Notes: generated by a model from the letters alone, not told the origin. DNA of 34,455 bases from Acidimicrobiaceae bacterium (GCA_003453695.1 DMNK01000132.1:20125-54579); one strand, 5' to 3'. Positions 22,735 through 30,738 are shown, numbered from the stretch's first letter. Numbers and translations: made by a program.

Positions 22735-23921
22735 CCCAGCTCGCTGCCGAGGATCGACACCAGCGACACCATCTCGCCCGGGTAGCCGCCCAGGTTGTGG
22801 GTGAGCGCCAGGGTGCGGTCTGTGGTGATCTGGCGCTCGGGCGTGGCCTCCTTGCGCAGCTGGAGCCAGCACTCGAACACCATGCGCAGCCCCGACGCGC
22901 CGACCGGGTGGCCGAAGCTCTTGAGCCCGCCGTCGGGGTTCACGGGGAGCTCGCCGTCGCGGTCGAAGGTGCCCGCCAGCTCTTCCTTCCAGGCCGTGCC
23001 CCGCGCCGCGAAGCCCAGGTCCTCCATGAGCACCATCTCGGTGGGGGTGAAGCAGTCGTGCACCTCGGCCATGGCCAGCTGGTGGCGGGGGTCGGTGACC
23101 CCGGCCTGGGCGTAGGCGTCGTTGGCGGCCGCCTCGCACTCGGGGAAGTGGGTGTAGTCGTAGTCGGGGTCGATGAGACCCGACCCGGTGCCGGTGGAGA
23201 CGGCGAACGCCTTGATGTAGAGCGGCTTGTCCGTGTAGCCCAAGGCGTCCTCGGCACGCACCACGATGGCGGCCGCCGCCCCGTCTGCGACCCCGGCGCA
23301 GTCGAACACGCCGAGACGGCCGGCCAGGCGCGGCGCCGACAGCACGGTCTGCTTGGAGACCGCCTTTTTGAACTGGGCTCGGGGGTTCACCGCCCCGTTG
23401 GCGTGGTTCTTGGTGGCGATGGCGGCGAGGACGTCCATGACCTGGTCCTCGTCGAGCCCGTACTTCTTGGCATACGCGGGGACGATCATCGAGTACATGG
23501 CCGCCGCCGTGAGCGTCCGGGCGGTGCCGTCACCGGCCGGCTTGGGCGAGGCGATGCCCTGATATCCGCCGTCCTTCAGCTTCTCTGCCCCCACCGCCAT
23601 GGCCATGTCGTAGGCGCCCGACGCCACGGCGTAGGCGGCGGCCCGGAGGGCCTCGGAGCCGGTGGCGCAGAAGTTCTCCACCCGGGTCACCGGCTTGCCC
23701 TGGATCTGGAGGGGGCGGGCCAGGGTCATGCCGCTCGAGCCCGAGGTGGCTGTGCCGATCCAGTAGGCGTCGACGTCGTCCTTGGTCACCCCCGCCGAGC
23801 TGAAGGCGTCCATGGAGGCGTCGACGATCAGGTCGTCCACGTCCTTGTCCCAGTGCTCGCCGAAGGGCGTGCACCCCATGCCGATGATCGCCACCCGGTC
23901 CTTGATGCCGTGCGATGCCAC
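22731..23921 (-). CDS. SCP2-type thiolase / lipid-transfer-like acyl-CoA acyltransferase
   Basis: GTG 23921 lies eight bases after AGGAGG. The 396-residue protein has the thiolase fold with catalytic Cys85 in VENFCATGSEA, the SCP2-thiolase HDCF motif at 288-291 (AEVHDCFTPTE) and His338 in GGLKSFGHPVGASG. The second Cys of classical thiolases near the C-terminus is absent (HNLGGYPGE), as in SCP2-type members such as the Ltp proteins. Expected chemistry is thiolysis or retro-aldol/Claisen cleavage of a branched acyl-CoA. It lies 19 bases after the HMG-CoA-synthase-like/DUF35 gene, and in archaea and in steroid-degrading bacteria such proteins form complexes with DUF35 partners. Confidence 0.9.
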   Translation of the reverse strand: MASHGIKDRVAIIGMGCTPFGEHWDKDVDDLIVDASMDAFSSAGVTKDDVDAYWIGTATSGSSGMTLARPLQIQGKPVTRVENFCATGSEALRAAAYAVASGAYDMAMAVGAEKLKDGGYQGIASPKPAGDGTARTLTAAAMYSMIVPAYAKKYGLDEDQVMDVLAAIATKNHANGAVNPRAQFKKAVSKQTVLSAPRLAGRLGVFDCAGVADGAAAAIVVRAEDALGYTDKPLYIKAFAVSTGTGSGLIDPDYDYTHFPECEAAANDAYAQAGVTDPRHQLAMAEVHDCFTPTEMVLMEDLGFAARGTAWKEELAGTFDRDGELPVNPDGGLKSFGHPVGASGLRMVFECWLQLRKEATPERQITTDRTLALTHNLGGYPGEMVSLVSILGSELG

Positions 23922-23940
23922 CGCTGTCGCCTCCTGTCTG

Positions 23941-25359
23941 TCAGCCGCGGCGCGCTCGGATGGGGCGCGCCTTCCAGAAGTAGTCGTGAATGCCGTCGGC
24001 GCTGTAGAGCCGTCGGAAGGTCATCTCCACCCGGTCGCCGATCTTCAGGTCGTCGGCGTCGACGTCGGTCAGCTCCACCGGGTACCGGCCGCCGCCGTCG
24101 AAGTCCACCACGGCGAAGACGATGGGGGGGCTGGGGGAGTAGGCGATGCGGTCGATGGTGAAGGTGGCGATGGTGCCCGGGGTGCCGGCCAGGGAGATCG
24201 GCTCCATGTCGTCGACGGCTCCACCCTGCATCGACACCCGCGACGGCGGGAGATGGATGGCGCCGCTCGAGCGGTCCTTCGACCCTACGAAGGCGAACTT
24301 CCAGTCCTCGGCCCGCCACGCCGGCGGCGACTGTACCCGCAGGGGCTCGGGCCGCCGGGGCGGCTCCGGGTTGAGCATCCCCCGCCACGACAGGAACTTT
24401 CCGTAGGGGAGATCGCCGCCGTTCTCCACCTGCTCGGCCACGGGGCGCACCGACGTCCAGGTGCCGATGGCCTCTGTGGTGCGCAGCACCATGACGTCGG
24501 CGCCGTCGGCCAGGTGGACGAGGGCGATGGTCTCCCCCGGCCGGGCCTGCTCGAGGACCGAGGCGAGCACGAGCCCAGGATGGGCGGCGCCGGCCTGGCC
24601 CACGGTGGCGGAGAAGTCGTCGACCACGGCGCCCTCGCCCACGCCCAGCTTGGCGGCGACCGCCTTGGCGGCCCGGCCGTGCATGGAGGTGACGACGACC
24701 CGGTTCACGTCGCCGGCCTCGACAGCGGCGGCCTTGAGGGCCCGGCTCCAGGCGTCGCGCCCGAGCGGCAGGTACCGGGTCTCGCCGAAGCGCTCCTCCC
24801 ACACCTTGGACCGGCGTTCGCCCGGACTGCGCCAGCGGTCGGTGAACTCGTCCGTGGCGGAAGCGCTCCCCACCATCTCGGCGATGACGGGAGCCCCGGG
24901 CCCGTCCTCGCCGACGAGGAAGCAGGCCGCTGCGTCGCCGCCGAAGGACTCGTCGGGGCCGCCCGGCAGTCCGTCGCGTTGGTCGGCCAGGACGACGAGC
25001 GTGCTCCCCGCTGCCGACAGCGCCGCGGTGAGCGCGCCCGGTCCCGAGCGCAGTCCGCCACCGAGGTCGAAGGCGGCCACCTCGGCCGGCAGGCGCAGGG
25101 CGGCGTGGATGGCCGTGGCGTTGGTCTTGTCGGCGTACGCCGGAGCGGGGGTGCTGAACCACAGTGCCGACGGTGCCGCCGCCGGCACGGAACCGAGCGC
25201 CAGGCGGGCCGCCTCGAGGCCCATGGTGGTGGTGTCCTCGTCGTGGGAGGCGACCGACCGGGTGCCCTTGCCCCCGCCCGTCCCGAGCAGCTCGGGGACC
25301 GCCGAGCGCCGCAGGCGGCGGAAGGGGACGTAACCGGCGGCGGAGAGGATGCCTCGCAT
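23941..25359 (-). CDS. HMG-CoA synthase-like / DUF35 OB-fold fusion protein
   Basis: A 472-residue fusion. Residues 1-330 follow the thiolase-fold layout of HMG-CoA synthase (GYVPFRRLRR, FGGDAAACFLVGED, DDFSATVGQAGAAHPGLVLA, ETIALVHLADGADV). Residues 345-470 are a DUF35-type domain ending in an OB-fold (TIATFTIDRIAY, KIGDRVEMTFRRLY). The region where the synthase Cys is expected reads DLGGGLRSGPGAL (99-110) with no Cys, and the zinc ribbon reads GSKDRSSGAIHLPP and RVSMQGG with none of the four usual Cys. It may therefore be a scaffold for the neighbouring thiolase rather than a synthase. ATG 25359 follows a -10-like TAGCAT by eight bases and is probably leaderless. Confidence 0.82.
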   Translation of the reverse strand: MRGILSAAGYVPFRRLRRSAVPELLGTGGGKGTRSVASHDEDTTTMGLEAARLALGSVPAAAPSALWFSTPAPAYADKTNATAIHAALRLPAEVAAFDLGGGLRSGPGALTAALSAAGSTLVVLADQRDGLPGGPDESFGGDAAACFLVGEDGPGAPVIAEMVGSASATDEFTDRWRSPGERRSKVWEERFGETRYLPLGRDAWSRALKAAAVEAGDVNRVVVTSMHGRAAKAVAAKLGVGEGAVVDDFSATVGQAGAAHPGLVLASVLEQARPGETIALVHLADGADVMVLRTTEAIGTWTSVRPVAEQVENGGDLPYGKFLSWRGMLNPEPPRRPEPLRVQSPPAWRAEDWKFAFVGSKDRSSGAIHLPPSRVSMQGGAVDDMEPISLAGTPGTIATFTIDRIAYSPSPPIVFAVVDFDGGGRYPVELTDVDADDLKIGDRVEMTFRRLYSADGIHDYFWKARPIRARRG

Positions 25360-25367
25360 GGGGGGAC

Positions 25368-25399
25368 ATGCTAGCCACTACCATCTGACGGTCAGTCAG
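25368..25399. promoter_or_regulatory. Divergent promoter with operator-like site C
   Basis: CTGAC-G-GTCAG (25385-25395) is a perfect inverted repeat, extended by TCAG to 25399. On the minus strand CTGACC (25395-25390), a 16-base spacer and TAGCAT (25373-25368) form a promoter for the HMG-CoA-synthase-like gene. On the plus strand TACCAT (25379-25384) could serve the dehydrogenase at 25438. The site shares CTGA, a short spacer and GTCA(A/G)TCAG with sites A and B. Confidence 0.55.
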
Positions 25400-25437
25400 A
25401 AACGCCGAAGGGGCGGGAAGGGGCCGGGACAGGGCCG

Positions 25438-26619
25438 ATGGACTTCGAGTTCTCAGCCGAGCAGTTGTCCTTCGTGCAGGAGGTGGAGCGCTTCCTCGAC
25501 GAGCACGACGACCCCGAGGTGTTCGACGTCACCCGGGAGAACATGGCCCAGATCGTGGACACCCCCGAGCGCCGGGCCTTCATGGCCGAGCTGGGCCGGC
25601 GGGGATGGCTGGGCATCACCTGGCCCAAGGAACACGGCGGCCAGGAGGGCGACGGGGTCTACGAGCACCTGCTCAACGAGTCGCTGGCCCGCCGGGGGGG
25701 ACCGCAGATCGGCAAGGGGGTCGGCATCATCGGCAAGACCCTCATCCGCCACGGCAGCGAGAAGCTCAAGGCTGAGTTCCTGCCCAAGATCCTCCGCAAC
25801 GAGGTCGAGTTCGCCGTGGGCTACTCCGAGCCCAACGCCGGGTCCGACGCCGCCAGCATGCAGCTGCGGGCGGTGCGCCACGGCGACGGGTGGATGCTCA
25901 ACGGCCAGAAGACCTGGACCACCTCGGCCCACTTCGCCGAGTGGTACTGGGTGGGCGCCCGAACAGACCCTGAAGCCCCCAAGCACTTCGGCATCACCCT
26001 GTTCCTCGTCCCCCTCGACCATCCCGGCATCACGGTGAAGCCCATCTGGACCATGGGCGACGAGCGCACCAACGAGGTGTACCTCGACGACGTGTGGGTG
26101 TCCGACGACTACGTCGTCGGCGAGGTCAACAGGGGGTTCCAGTACATCTCCGAGGCCCTCGACCTGGAACGCTTCACCATGTTCACCTTCTCGCCCATCG
26201 CCCAGCGCCTCGAGCTGCTGTGCACCTACGTGGCCGGGGCCCGGCGCGACGGGGCGCCGTTGAGAGACGACCCCGTCGTTCGCCGGCGTCTGGCCCGCCT
26301 GGCGACGCAGGCGGAGGTGGCACGGGTGCTCGGTCTGCGCTTCGTGAACGCCTCGGCCAAGGGGGGCGCCGCGCCCACCACCGAGGCGTCGGAGTACAAG
26401 CTGTACGCCACCGAGCTGTCCAAGCGGGTCGCCGACGCCTCCATGGACGTGGCCGGGCCGGGATCACAGCTACGGGTGCACACCCCCGGCGCTCCCATGG
26501 GCGGCCGGGCCGAGTCCACCTACCGCTACACCGTCATCGACACCATCGGGGGCGGCGCCTCGGAGATCCAGAAGAACATCATCGCCCGGCGCAAGCTCGG
26601 GCTCCCCAAGAACTTCTGA
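25438..26619 (+). CDS. Acyl-CoA dehydrogenase, FadE29-like catalytic subunit candidate
   Basis: 393 residues from ATG 25438. Motifs: GYSEPNAGSDAAS and GQKTWTTSAHF for FAD/substrate binding, Glu244 in EALDLERFTM at the isovaleryl-type base position, and a C-terminal loop reading DTIGGGASEIQKN, where the MCAD-type Glu is absent. The ending RRKLGLPK is typical of steroid/branched-chain ACADs. In mycobacterial side-chain degradation such subunits pair with a second, divergent ACAD; the gene at 28804 is a good partner. It opens the rightward operon and diverges from the HMG-CoA-synthase-like gene across site C. Confidence 0.9.
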   Translation: MDFEFSAEQLSFVQEVERFLDEHDDPEVFDVTRENMAQIVDTPERRAFMAELGRRGWLGITWPKEHGGQEGDGVYEHLLNESLARRGGPQIGKGVGIIGKTLIRHGSEKLKAEFLPKILRNEVEFAVGYSEPNAGSDAASMQLRAVRHGDGWMLNGQKTWTTSAHFAEWYWVGARTDPEAPKHFGITLFLVPLDHPGITVKPIWTMGDERTNEVYLDDVWVSDDYVVGEVNRGFQYISEALDLERFTMFTFSPIAQRLELLCTYVAGARRDGAPLRDDPVVRRRLARLATQAEVARVLGLRFVNASAKGGAAPTTEASEYKLYATELSKRVADASMDVAGPGSQLRVHTPGAPMGGRAESTYRYTVIDTIGGGASEIQKNIIARRKLGLPKNF

Positions 26620-26623
26620 GCCC

Positions 26624-27808
26624 GTGCACGGCGACGGCGACCGCCGACCCAGTGGGCTGCTCGGTGGACTGCGCGTGCTCGACCTCTCCACCGTGGGCCC
26701 CGCGGCGCGCTGCACCCGGCTCCTCGCCGACTACGGGGCCGACGTGGTCAAGGTGGGGCCGGTGCCGGGACGGGGCCCGCAGGCCGTCACTCCTCCCGCC
26801 TTCGCCTACGCCGGGGGGCGGGGGACGCGGCGCATCTCCCTCGACCTGCGCCACGAGGACGGGCGCCAGGCGTTCTTGGCGCTGGCCCAGCGCGCCGATG
26901 TGGTGGTGGAGAGCTTCCGACCGGGCGTGGTCGACCGGCTCGGCATCGGCTACGAGGCGGTGCGCGCCGACAACCCGGGCATCGTCTACGTGTCCACGAG
27001 CGGCTACGGGCAGACAGGTGCTCGCTCCTCGTGGGCGGGCCACGACCTCGACTACCTGGCGGTGGGCGGGTACCTGGCCATGAGCGAGCCGACCACCTCG
27101 GGCCGTCCGCCGCTTCCGGGCGCCACCGTCGCCGATGCCGCCGCCGGCGGGCTGCACGCCGCCCTGGCGGTGTGCGCCGCCCTGGTGCGCCGGGCGCACA
27201 GCGGCGAGGGCGCCTATCTCGACGTCGCCGTCGCCGACGGCGTGCTGTGGCTCATGTCGCTCCAGCTCGAGGAGCACCTGTGGGAGGGCGCCGCCGTGCG
27301 CCCGGGTCACGACGTGCTGTCGGGCCGCTACGCCTGCTACGGCGTCTACGCCACGGCCGACGCCAAACACGTGGCGCTGGCCGCCATCGAGCCCAAGTTC
27401 TTCGCCAACGTGTGCGCCGCCCTCGGCTGCGAGGAGTGGGTCGACAAGCAGTACGACGACGGGTGCCAGGACGAGTTGCGCGCCGCTCTGGCCGCAGCCT
27501 TCCTCGGCCGCAGCCGAGACGAATGGGTGCAGGAGCTGGCCGGTGCCGACAGCTGTGTCGCTCCCGTGCTCGAGGTCGAGGAGGTGGCTGCCGACCCCCA
27601 CCTGGCGAGGCGCCGGGCCTTCGTGGAGGCGGCCGACGCCGCCGGCCGCCTCCGGCGGCAGGTGGGCGCCGTCCTGGCCGGGATGGACCCGCTGCCCGAG
27701 CAGGTGACCCTGCCCCCAGGCGAGAGTCAGGCCGCCGAGCTGCTCGTCGGGGCCGGTCTCTTGCCCGAGCGCGTCGCCGCCCTGGTACGCACCGGCGTCG
27801 TGGCATGA
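26624..27808 (+). CDS. CaiB/BaiF-family protein, alpha-methylacyl-CoA racemase-like
   Basis: GTG 26624 is five bases after the dehydrogenase stop. The 394-residue protein begins GLRVLDLSTVGPAARC. It carries the racemase signature AGHDLDYLAVGG (His140), Asp171 in ATVADAAAGG and AAIEPKFFANV (Glu256), which match alpha-methylacyl-CoA racemase rather than formyl-CoA transferase. The expected reaction is epimerisation of (2R)/(2S)-methylacyl-CoA before dehydrogenation, as needed for sterol side chains, methyl-branched fatty acids or isoprenoid acids. The fit to the next genes (dehydrogenase and hydratases) supports that role. A CoA-transferase activity is the alternative. It is joined to the next gene by an ATGA overlap. 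Confidence 0.85.
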   Translation: MHGDGDRRPSGLLGGLRVLDLSTVGPAARCTRLLADYGADVVKVGPVPGRGPQAVTPPAFAYAGGRGTRRISLDLRHEDGRQAFLALAQRADVVVESFRPGVVDRLGIGYEAVRADNPGIVYVSTSGYGQTGARSSWAGHDLDYLAVGGYLAMSEPTTSGRPPLPGATVADAAAGGLHAALAVCAALVRRAHSGEGAYLDVAVADGVLWLMSLQLEEHLWEGAAVRPGHDVLSGRYACYGVYATADAKHVALAAIEPKFFANVCAALGCEEWVDKQYDDGCQDELRAALAAAFLGRSRDEWVQELAGADSCVAPVLEVEEVAADPHLARRRAFVEAADAAGRLRRQVGAVLAGMDPLPEQVTLPPGESQAAELLVGAGLLPERVAALVRTGVVA

Positions 27809-28314
27809 GCCTCCCCGCCGGGTTGCCCGAGATGGTGGGCGTGGCCCAGTACGAAGAGGAAGGGGAGTTCCCCGTCGAGCAGGGCTACATCTGGACATCC
27901 TGTGCCTCGGTCGAGAACGGGAACCCGCTCTTCTGGGACGACGAGGCGGCCGCCGAGCTCACCGACGGGCCCATCGCCCCACCCACCATGGTGTCGGTGT
28001 GGTTCCGTCCCCACCACTGGGCGCCGGGACGCACCCAGGCTCGCCTTCCCCTGCAGGTCCACTTCGACCTGAAGGAGCGCCTGGGCCTGCCCGAGGCGGT
28101 CATGACCGAGAACACCGTGGTCTTCTACGAGCCGGTCCGCATCGGCGACCGGCTGCGCACCCACCAGGTGCTGCGGTCGGTGAGCGAGGAGAAGACGACC
28201 AAGCTGGGCACGGGCCGGTTCTGGGTCATCGACGTCGAGTACCGGAACCAACATGGTGATCGGGTGGCCACCGAGAGCTACACCGGCTTCGGCTACCGGA
28301 GGGCCGAGCGGTGA
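27805..28314 (+). CDS. MaoC-like (FAS1-type) dehydratase subunit
   Basis: ATG 27805 overlaps the racemase stop as ATGA, giving 169 residues. The hotdog domain shows YIWTSCASVENGNPLFWDDE, IAPPTMVSVWFRPHHW and YEPVRIGDRLRTHQVL, typical of the N-terminal MaoC-dehydratase group that includes ChsH2. The catalytic His/Asp pair of R-hydratases is not evident, so it probably acts as the non-catalytic, substrate-shaping half of a heteromer with the next gene. Unlike mycobacterial ChsH2 it carries no DUF35 domain; here DUF35 is fused to the synthase-like protein. Its stop overlaps the next start as GTGA. Confidence 0.82.
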   Translation: MSLPAGLPEMVGVAQYEEEGEFPVEQGYIWTSCASVENGNPLFWDDEAAAELTDGPIAPPTMVSVWFRPHHWAPGRTQARLPLQVHFDLKERLGLPEAVMTENTVVFYEPVRIGDRLRTHQVLRSVSEEKTTKLGTGRFWVIDVEYRNQHGDRVATESYTGFGYRRAER

Positions 28315-28793
28315 CGACGGGGCCCAGGCTCCTTCTCGGTTCTGTGGCGAAGGGCGATGCGCTTCCGGTGCTGCGCCATCCGGTCACCGCCACCACGGTC
28401 GTGCTCGGGGCCCTGGCGAGCAGGGACTGGCGGCCCATGCACCACGACAAGGATTTCGCCGTGGAGCGCAACGGGACGCGCGACATCTTCCTCAACACGC
28501 CCAACCAAGCGGCGTGGTTCGAGCGCTACGTCACCGACTGGACCGGACCCCATGGGCGGCTCGGTCGCATCACCTTCCGCATGAAGGGCTCGGTGTTCCC
28601 CGGCGACACCATGGAGCTGGTCGGCGTGGTCGACCACGTGGCTGTCGACGAGGTCGGCTGCGGATGGCTGGGATTGGAGGTCGTGCTCCAGGTGGACGGC
28701 GAGATGAAGACGACCGGGGCCGTGCGGGTGGCCGTGCCCGTCGACGAGACCGACAACCCGTGGCGCCGGCGCGCAGAACAGTGGCAACCGTGA
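28311..28793 (+). CDS. MaoC-like enoyl-CoA hydratase, catalytic subunit candidate
   Basis: GTG 28311 overlaps the preceding stop. The 160-residue hotdog protein carries the hydratase-2 type motif SRDWRPMHHDKDFAV, with Asp39 and His44 in the catalytic D-x4-H arrangement, followed by IFLNTPNQAAWFERYVTDW and FRMKGSVFPGDTMELVG. This matches ChsH1-type subunits. With the previous protein it should form a heteromeric hydratase that adds water to the enoyl-CoA made by the acyl-CoA dehydrogenases on either side. The ribosome site AGGAG of the next gene lies just after its stop. Confidence 0.85.
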   Translation: MTTGPRLLLGSVAKGDALPVLRHPVTATTVVLGALASRDWRPMHHDKDFAVERNGTRDIFLNTPNQAAWFERYVTDWTGPHGRLGRITFRMKGSVFPGDTMELVGVVDHVAVDEVGCGWLGLEVVLQVDGEMKTTGAVRVAVPVDETDNPWRRRAEQWQP

Positions 28794-28803
28794 GGAGCTG
28801 ACC

Positions 28804-29946
28804 GTGCTCGATCTGGAGTTCACCCCCGAGCAGCAGATGCTGCGAGACACCGTGCGCGGCGTGTGCGCCACCTACGCGCCCATGGCGGTGGTGCGGGCCC
28901 TGGAGGACGACCCCGTCGGCTTTCCGCCCGAGCTGTGGAAGCAGCTGGGCCAGCTCGATCTCATCGGGCTGCTCCTGCCCGAGGAGCACGGTGGTGCCGG
29001 GATGTCACTCGTCGAAGGAGTGGTGCTGTACGAGGAGCTGGGCAGGGCGCTGGCACCGGTGCCCCATCTGGTGAGCGCCGTGCTGTGCGGTGGGGCGCTG
29101 GCTCGCGCCGGCTCGGCCGAGCTCACCGAGCGGTGGCTTCCGGCGGTGTGCTCCGGGGAGACGATCCTGGCCCCGGCGTGGCTCGAGCCCGAGGGCGGGT
29201 TCGGCCCGGCCGGCGTGGCGCTTCGGGCCGTGCCCGACGGCGGGGATTTCCGCCTTCGAGGCACCAAGGGCCACGTGGCCTTCGCCGCCGCCGCCTCCCG
29301 GCTGCTCGTGCTGGCCCGCACGGGCGACGGCGACACCGACGTCGACCTGTTCCTGGTCGACCCCTCCGATCCTTCGGTGCGTCTCACCCAGCAGATGTCG
29401 CTGTCGTCCGACACGCAGTACCAGGTCGAGCTCGACGACGTGGCGGTGAGCGCCGAGCAACGGGTGGGACCACCGGGGTCGGGGTGGGCGACGTGGGACG
29501 CCGTCATGCACGACGCCATCGTGCTGTTGGCGGCCCAGGCCATGGGTGGTTCCCGCCAGGCCCTCGACATCACCGTCCAGTACGCCAAGGACCGCCGGCA
29601 GTTCGACAAGCCGCTGGGCGCCTTCCAGGCCATCGCCCACTACCTGGCCGACGCCGTCACGGCGGTGGACGGCGGGACCACGCTCGTGCACGAGGCTGCC
29701 TGGGCCGCCTCGGCCCGGCGGCCCGAAGCCCGGCGGCTGGGGGCCATGGCCAAGCTCTTCGCCTGCCAGACCTACCGGGACGTCACCGCCATGGCGCAGC
29801 AGGTGTTCGGGGGCATCGGCTTCACCGTCGAGTTCGACATCCAGCTCTACTTCCGCCGCGCCAAGGTGCTGCAGCTGTCGTGGTGGGACACGCGCTATCT
29901 CGAAGAGCTGGTGGCGACCGCCGTGCTCGATCAGGTGCCGGCCTGA
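28804..29946 (+). CDS. Acyl-CoA dehydrogenase, FadE28-like partner subunit candidate
   Basis: GTG 28804 follows TGAGGAG. The 380-residue protein has the ACAD fold: LDLEFTPEQQMLRDTV at the start, a degenerate central motif (APAWLEPEGGFGPAG where others have SEPGAGSD), then AKDRRQFDKPLGAFQAIAH, and the tail QVFGGIGFTVEFDIQLYFRR. The position of the isovaleryl-type Glu reads VMHDAIVL, so the base is Asp or absent, and the C-terminal Glu loop is missing. That fits the non-catalytic half of an alpha2-beta2 dehydrogenase with 25438-26619, as in ChsE1-ChsE2. It is the last gene of the rightward operon, followed by a strong hairpin. Confidence 0.87.
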   Translation: MLDLEFTPEQQMLRDTVRGVCATYAPMAVVRALEDDPVGFPPELWKQLGQLDLIGLLLPEEHGGAGMSLVEGVVLYEELGRALAPVPHLVSAVLCGGALARAGSAELTERWLPAVCSGETILAPAWLEPEGGFGPAGVALRAVPDGGDFRLRGTKGHVAFAAAASRLLVLARTGDGDTDVDLFLVDPSDPSVRLTQQMSLSSDTQYQVELDDVAVSAEQRVGPPGSGWATWDAVMHDAIVLLAAQAMGGSRQALDITVQYAKDRRQFDKPLGAFQAIAHYLADAVTAVDGGTTLVHEAAWAASARRPEARRLGAMAKLFACQTYRDVTAMAQQVFGGIGFTVEFDIQLYFRRAKVLQLSWWDTRYLEELVATAVLDQVPA

Positions 29947-29947
29947 T

Positions 29948-29979
29948 CGGACCCTTGGCCGCCTCGAAGGCCGAGTCCG
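29948..29979. terminator. Hairpin between convergent genes
   Basis: CGGAC (29948-29952) pairs with GTCCG (29975-29979), and TTGGCC (29955-29960) with GGCCGA (29969-29974), leaving a two-base bulge and an eight-base loop. It starts two bases after the dehydrogenase stop and 19 bases before the stop of the convergent gene. There is no T run, as is common in actinobacteria. Probably acts in both directions. Confidence 0.45.
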
Positions 29980-29997
29980 CAGCGGCGCGCCGGCGAC

Positions 29998-30738
29998 TCA
30001 GCCGATGGTGAACGGCGCCGAACGGACCTGCACCTGGTAGGGCGAGCCGCCGGATTGCTGCCACGACCAGCTGCCGAGGGCGACGTAGCTGCCGGGAGGT
30101 GCCTGGGTGTACTGGCCCGAGGTGGTCTTCACCTGCTGGTTCCATTCCGCCTGCAGTGTCTCCACGTCACCCGGCGACAACGTCCGGGTGGCGGGCAGCG
30201 AACACTGCTCGCCCTGGCCGGGCGCCGGCCATACCTGTCCTCCCGAGCCGTCCACCACCGAGATGGCGCTCGGGCATGCCCCGCTCACCGACTCGGGCAC
30301 GAAGGAACAGGGGAACACGTCGCGCACCACCGTGGTGACCTGCACGTAGGAGTTGGCCGGGTACGAGCTGTAGGCGGTGGTGGTCGTCACTGTCACATCG
30401 GAGGGAGTGCAGGCCGTCAACTGGGCGGGGGCGGCCGTGGTCACCGGCGCCGGGCTCGGGGCCGGCTTGGGGGGGAGGGTCGTGGAGGGCGGGGCGGCCG
30501 GGACGGGCCGGGACCCCGAGGCGGTCGGGGGCGCAGACGTCGTGGTGGTCGGGGCGGACGCCGACGACCCCGGGCTGGTGTGGGCCACCGTCCGTACCGC
30601 CACGAAGCCGAGGACGGCGCCTATGGCCAGCAGGGCGGTCATCACCATCGAACCGAGCGCCGGCCGGTGGGGCACGGGGCTCCGGGTGGCCGCCGCAGAC
30701 AACCAACGCTTCAGGCCAGCGAACCGCTCAGACGACAA
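29998..30738 (-). CDS. Membrane-anchored protein with BsuPI-like beta domain
   Basis: TTG 30738 lies six bases after GGGGAGG. The 246-residue protein has a short basic cytoplasmic tail, one transmembrane segment (about 29-49, SMVMTALLAIGAVLGFVAV), a Thr/Ser/Pro-rich linker (55-105) and a C-terminal domain. That domain, VVDGSGGQVWPAPG, RTLSPGDVETLQAEW and APPGSYVALG, matches the BsuPI-like intracellular protease inhibitor fold seen in many exported actinobacterial proteins. It should face outward. Two to four Cys may form disulfides. The start codon and ribosome site lie inside one arm of a long inverted repeat (see 30736-30812), implying translational control. Confidence 0.75.
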   Translation of the reverse strand: MSSERFAGLKRWLSAAATRSPVPHRPALGSMVMTALLAIGAVLGFVAVRTVAHTSPGSSASAPTTTTSAPPTASGSRPVPAAPPSTTLPPKPAPSPAPVTTAAPAQLTACTPSDVTVTTTTAYSSYPANSYVQVTTVVRDVFPCSFVPESVSGACPSAISVVDGSGGQVWPAPGQGEQCSLPATRTLSPGDVETLQAEWNQQVKTTSGQYTQAPPGSYVALGSWSWQQSGGSPYQVQVRSAPFTIG

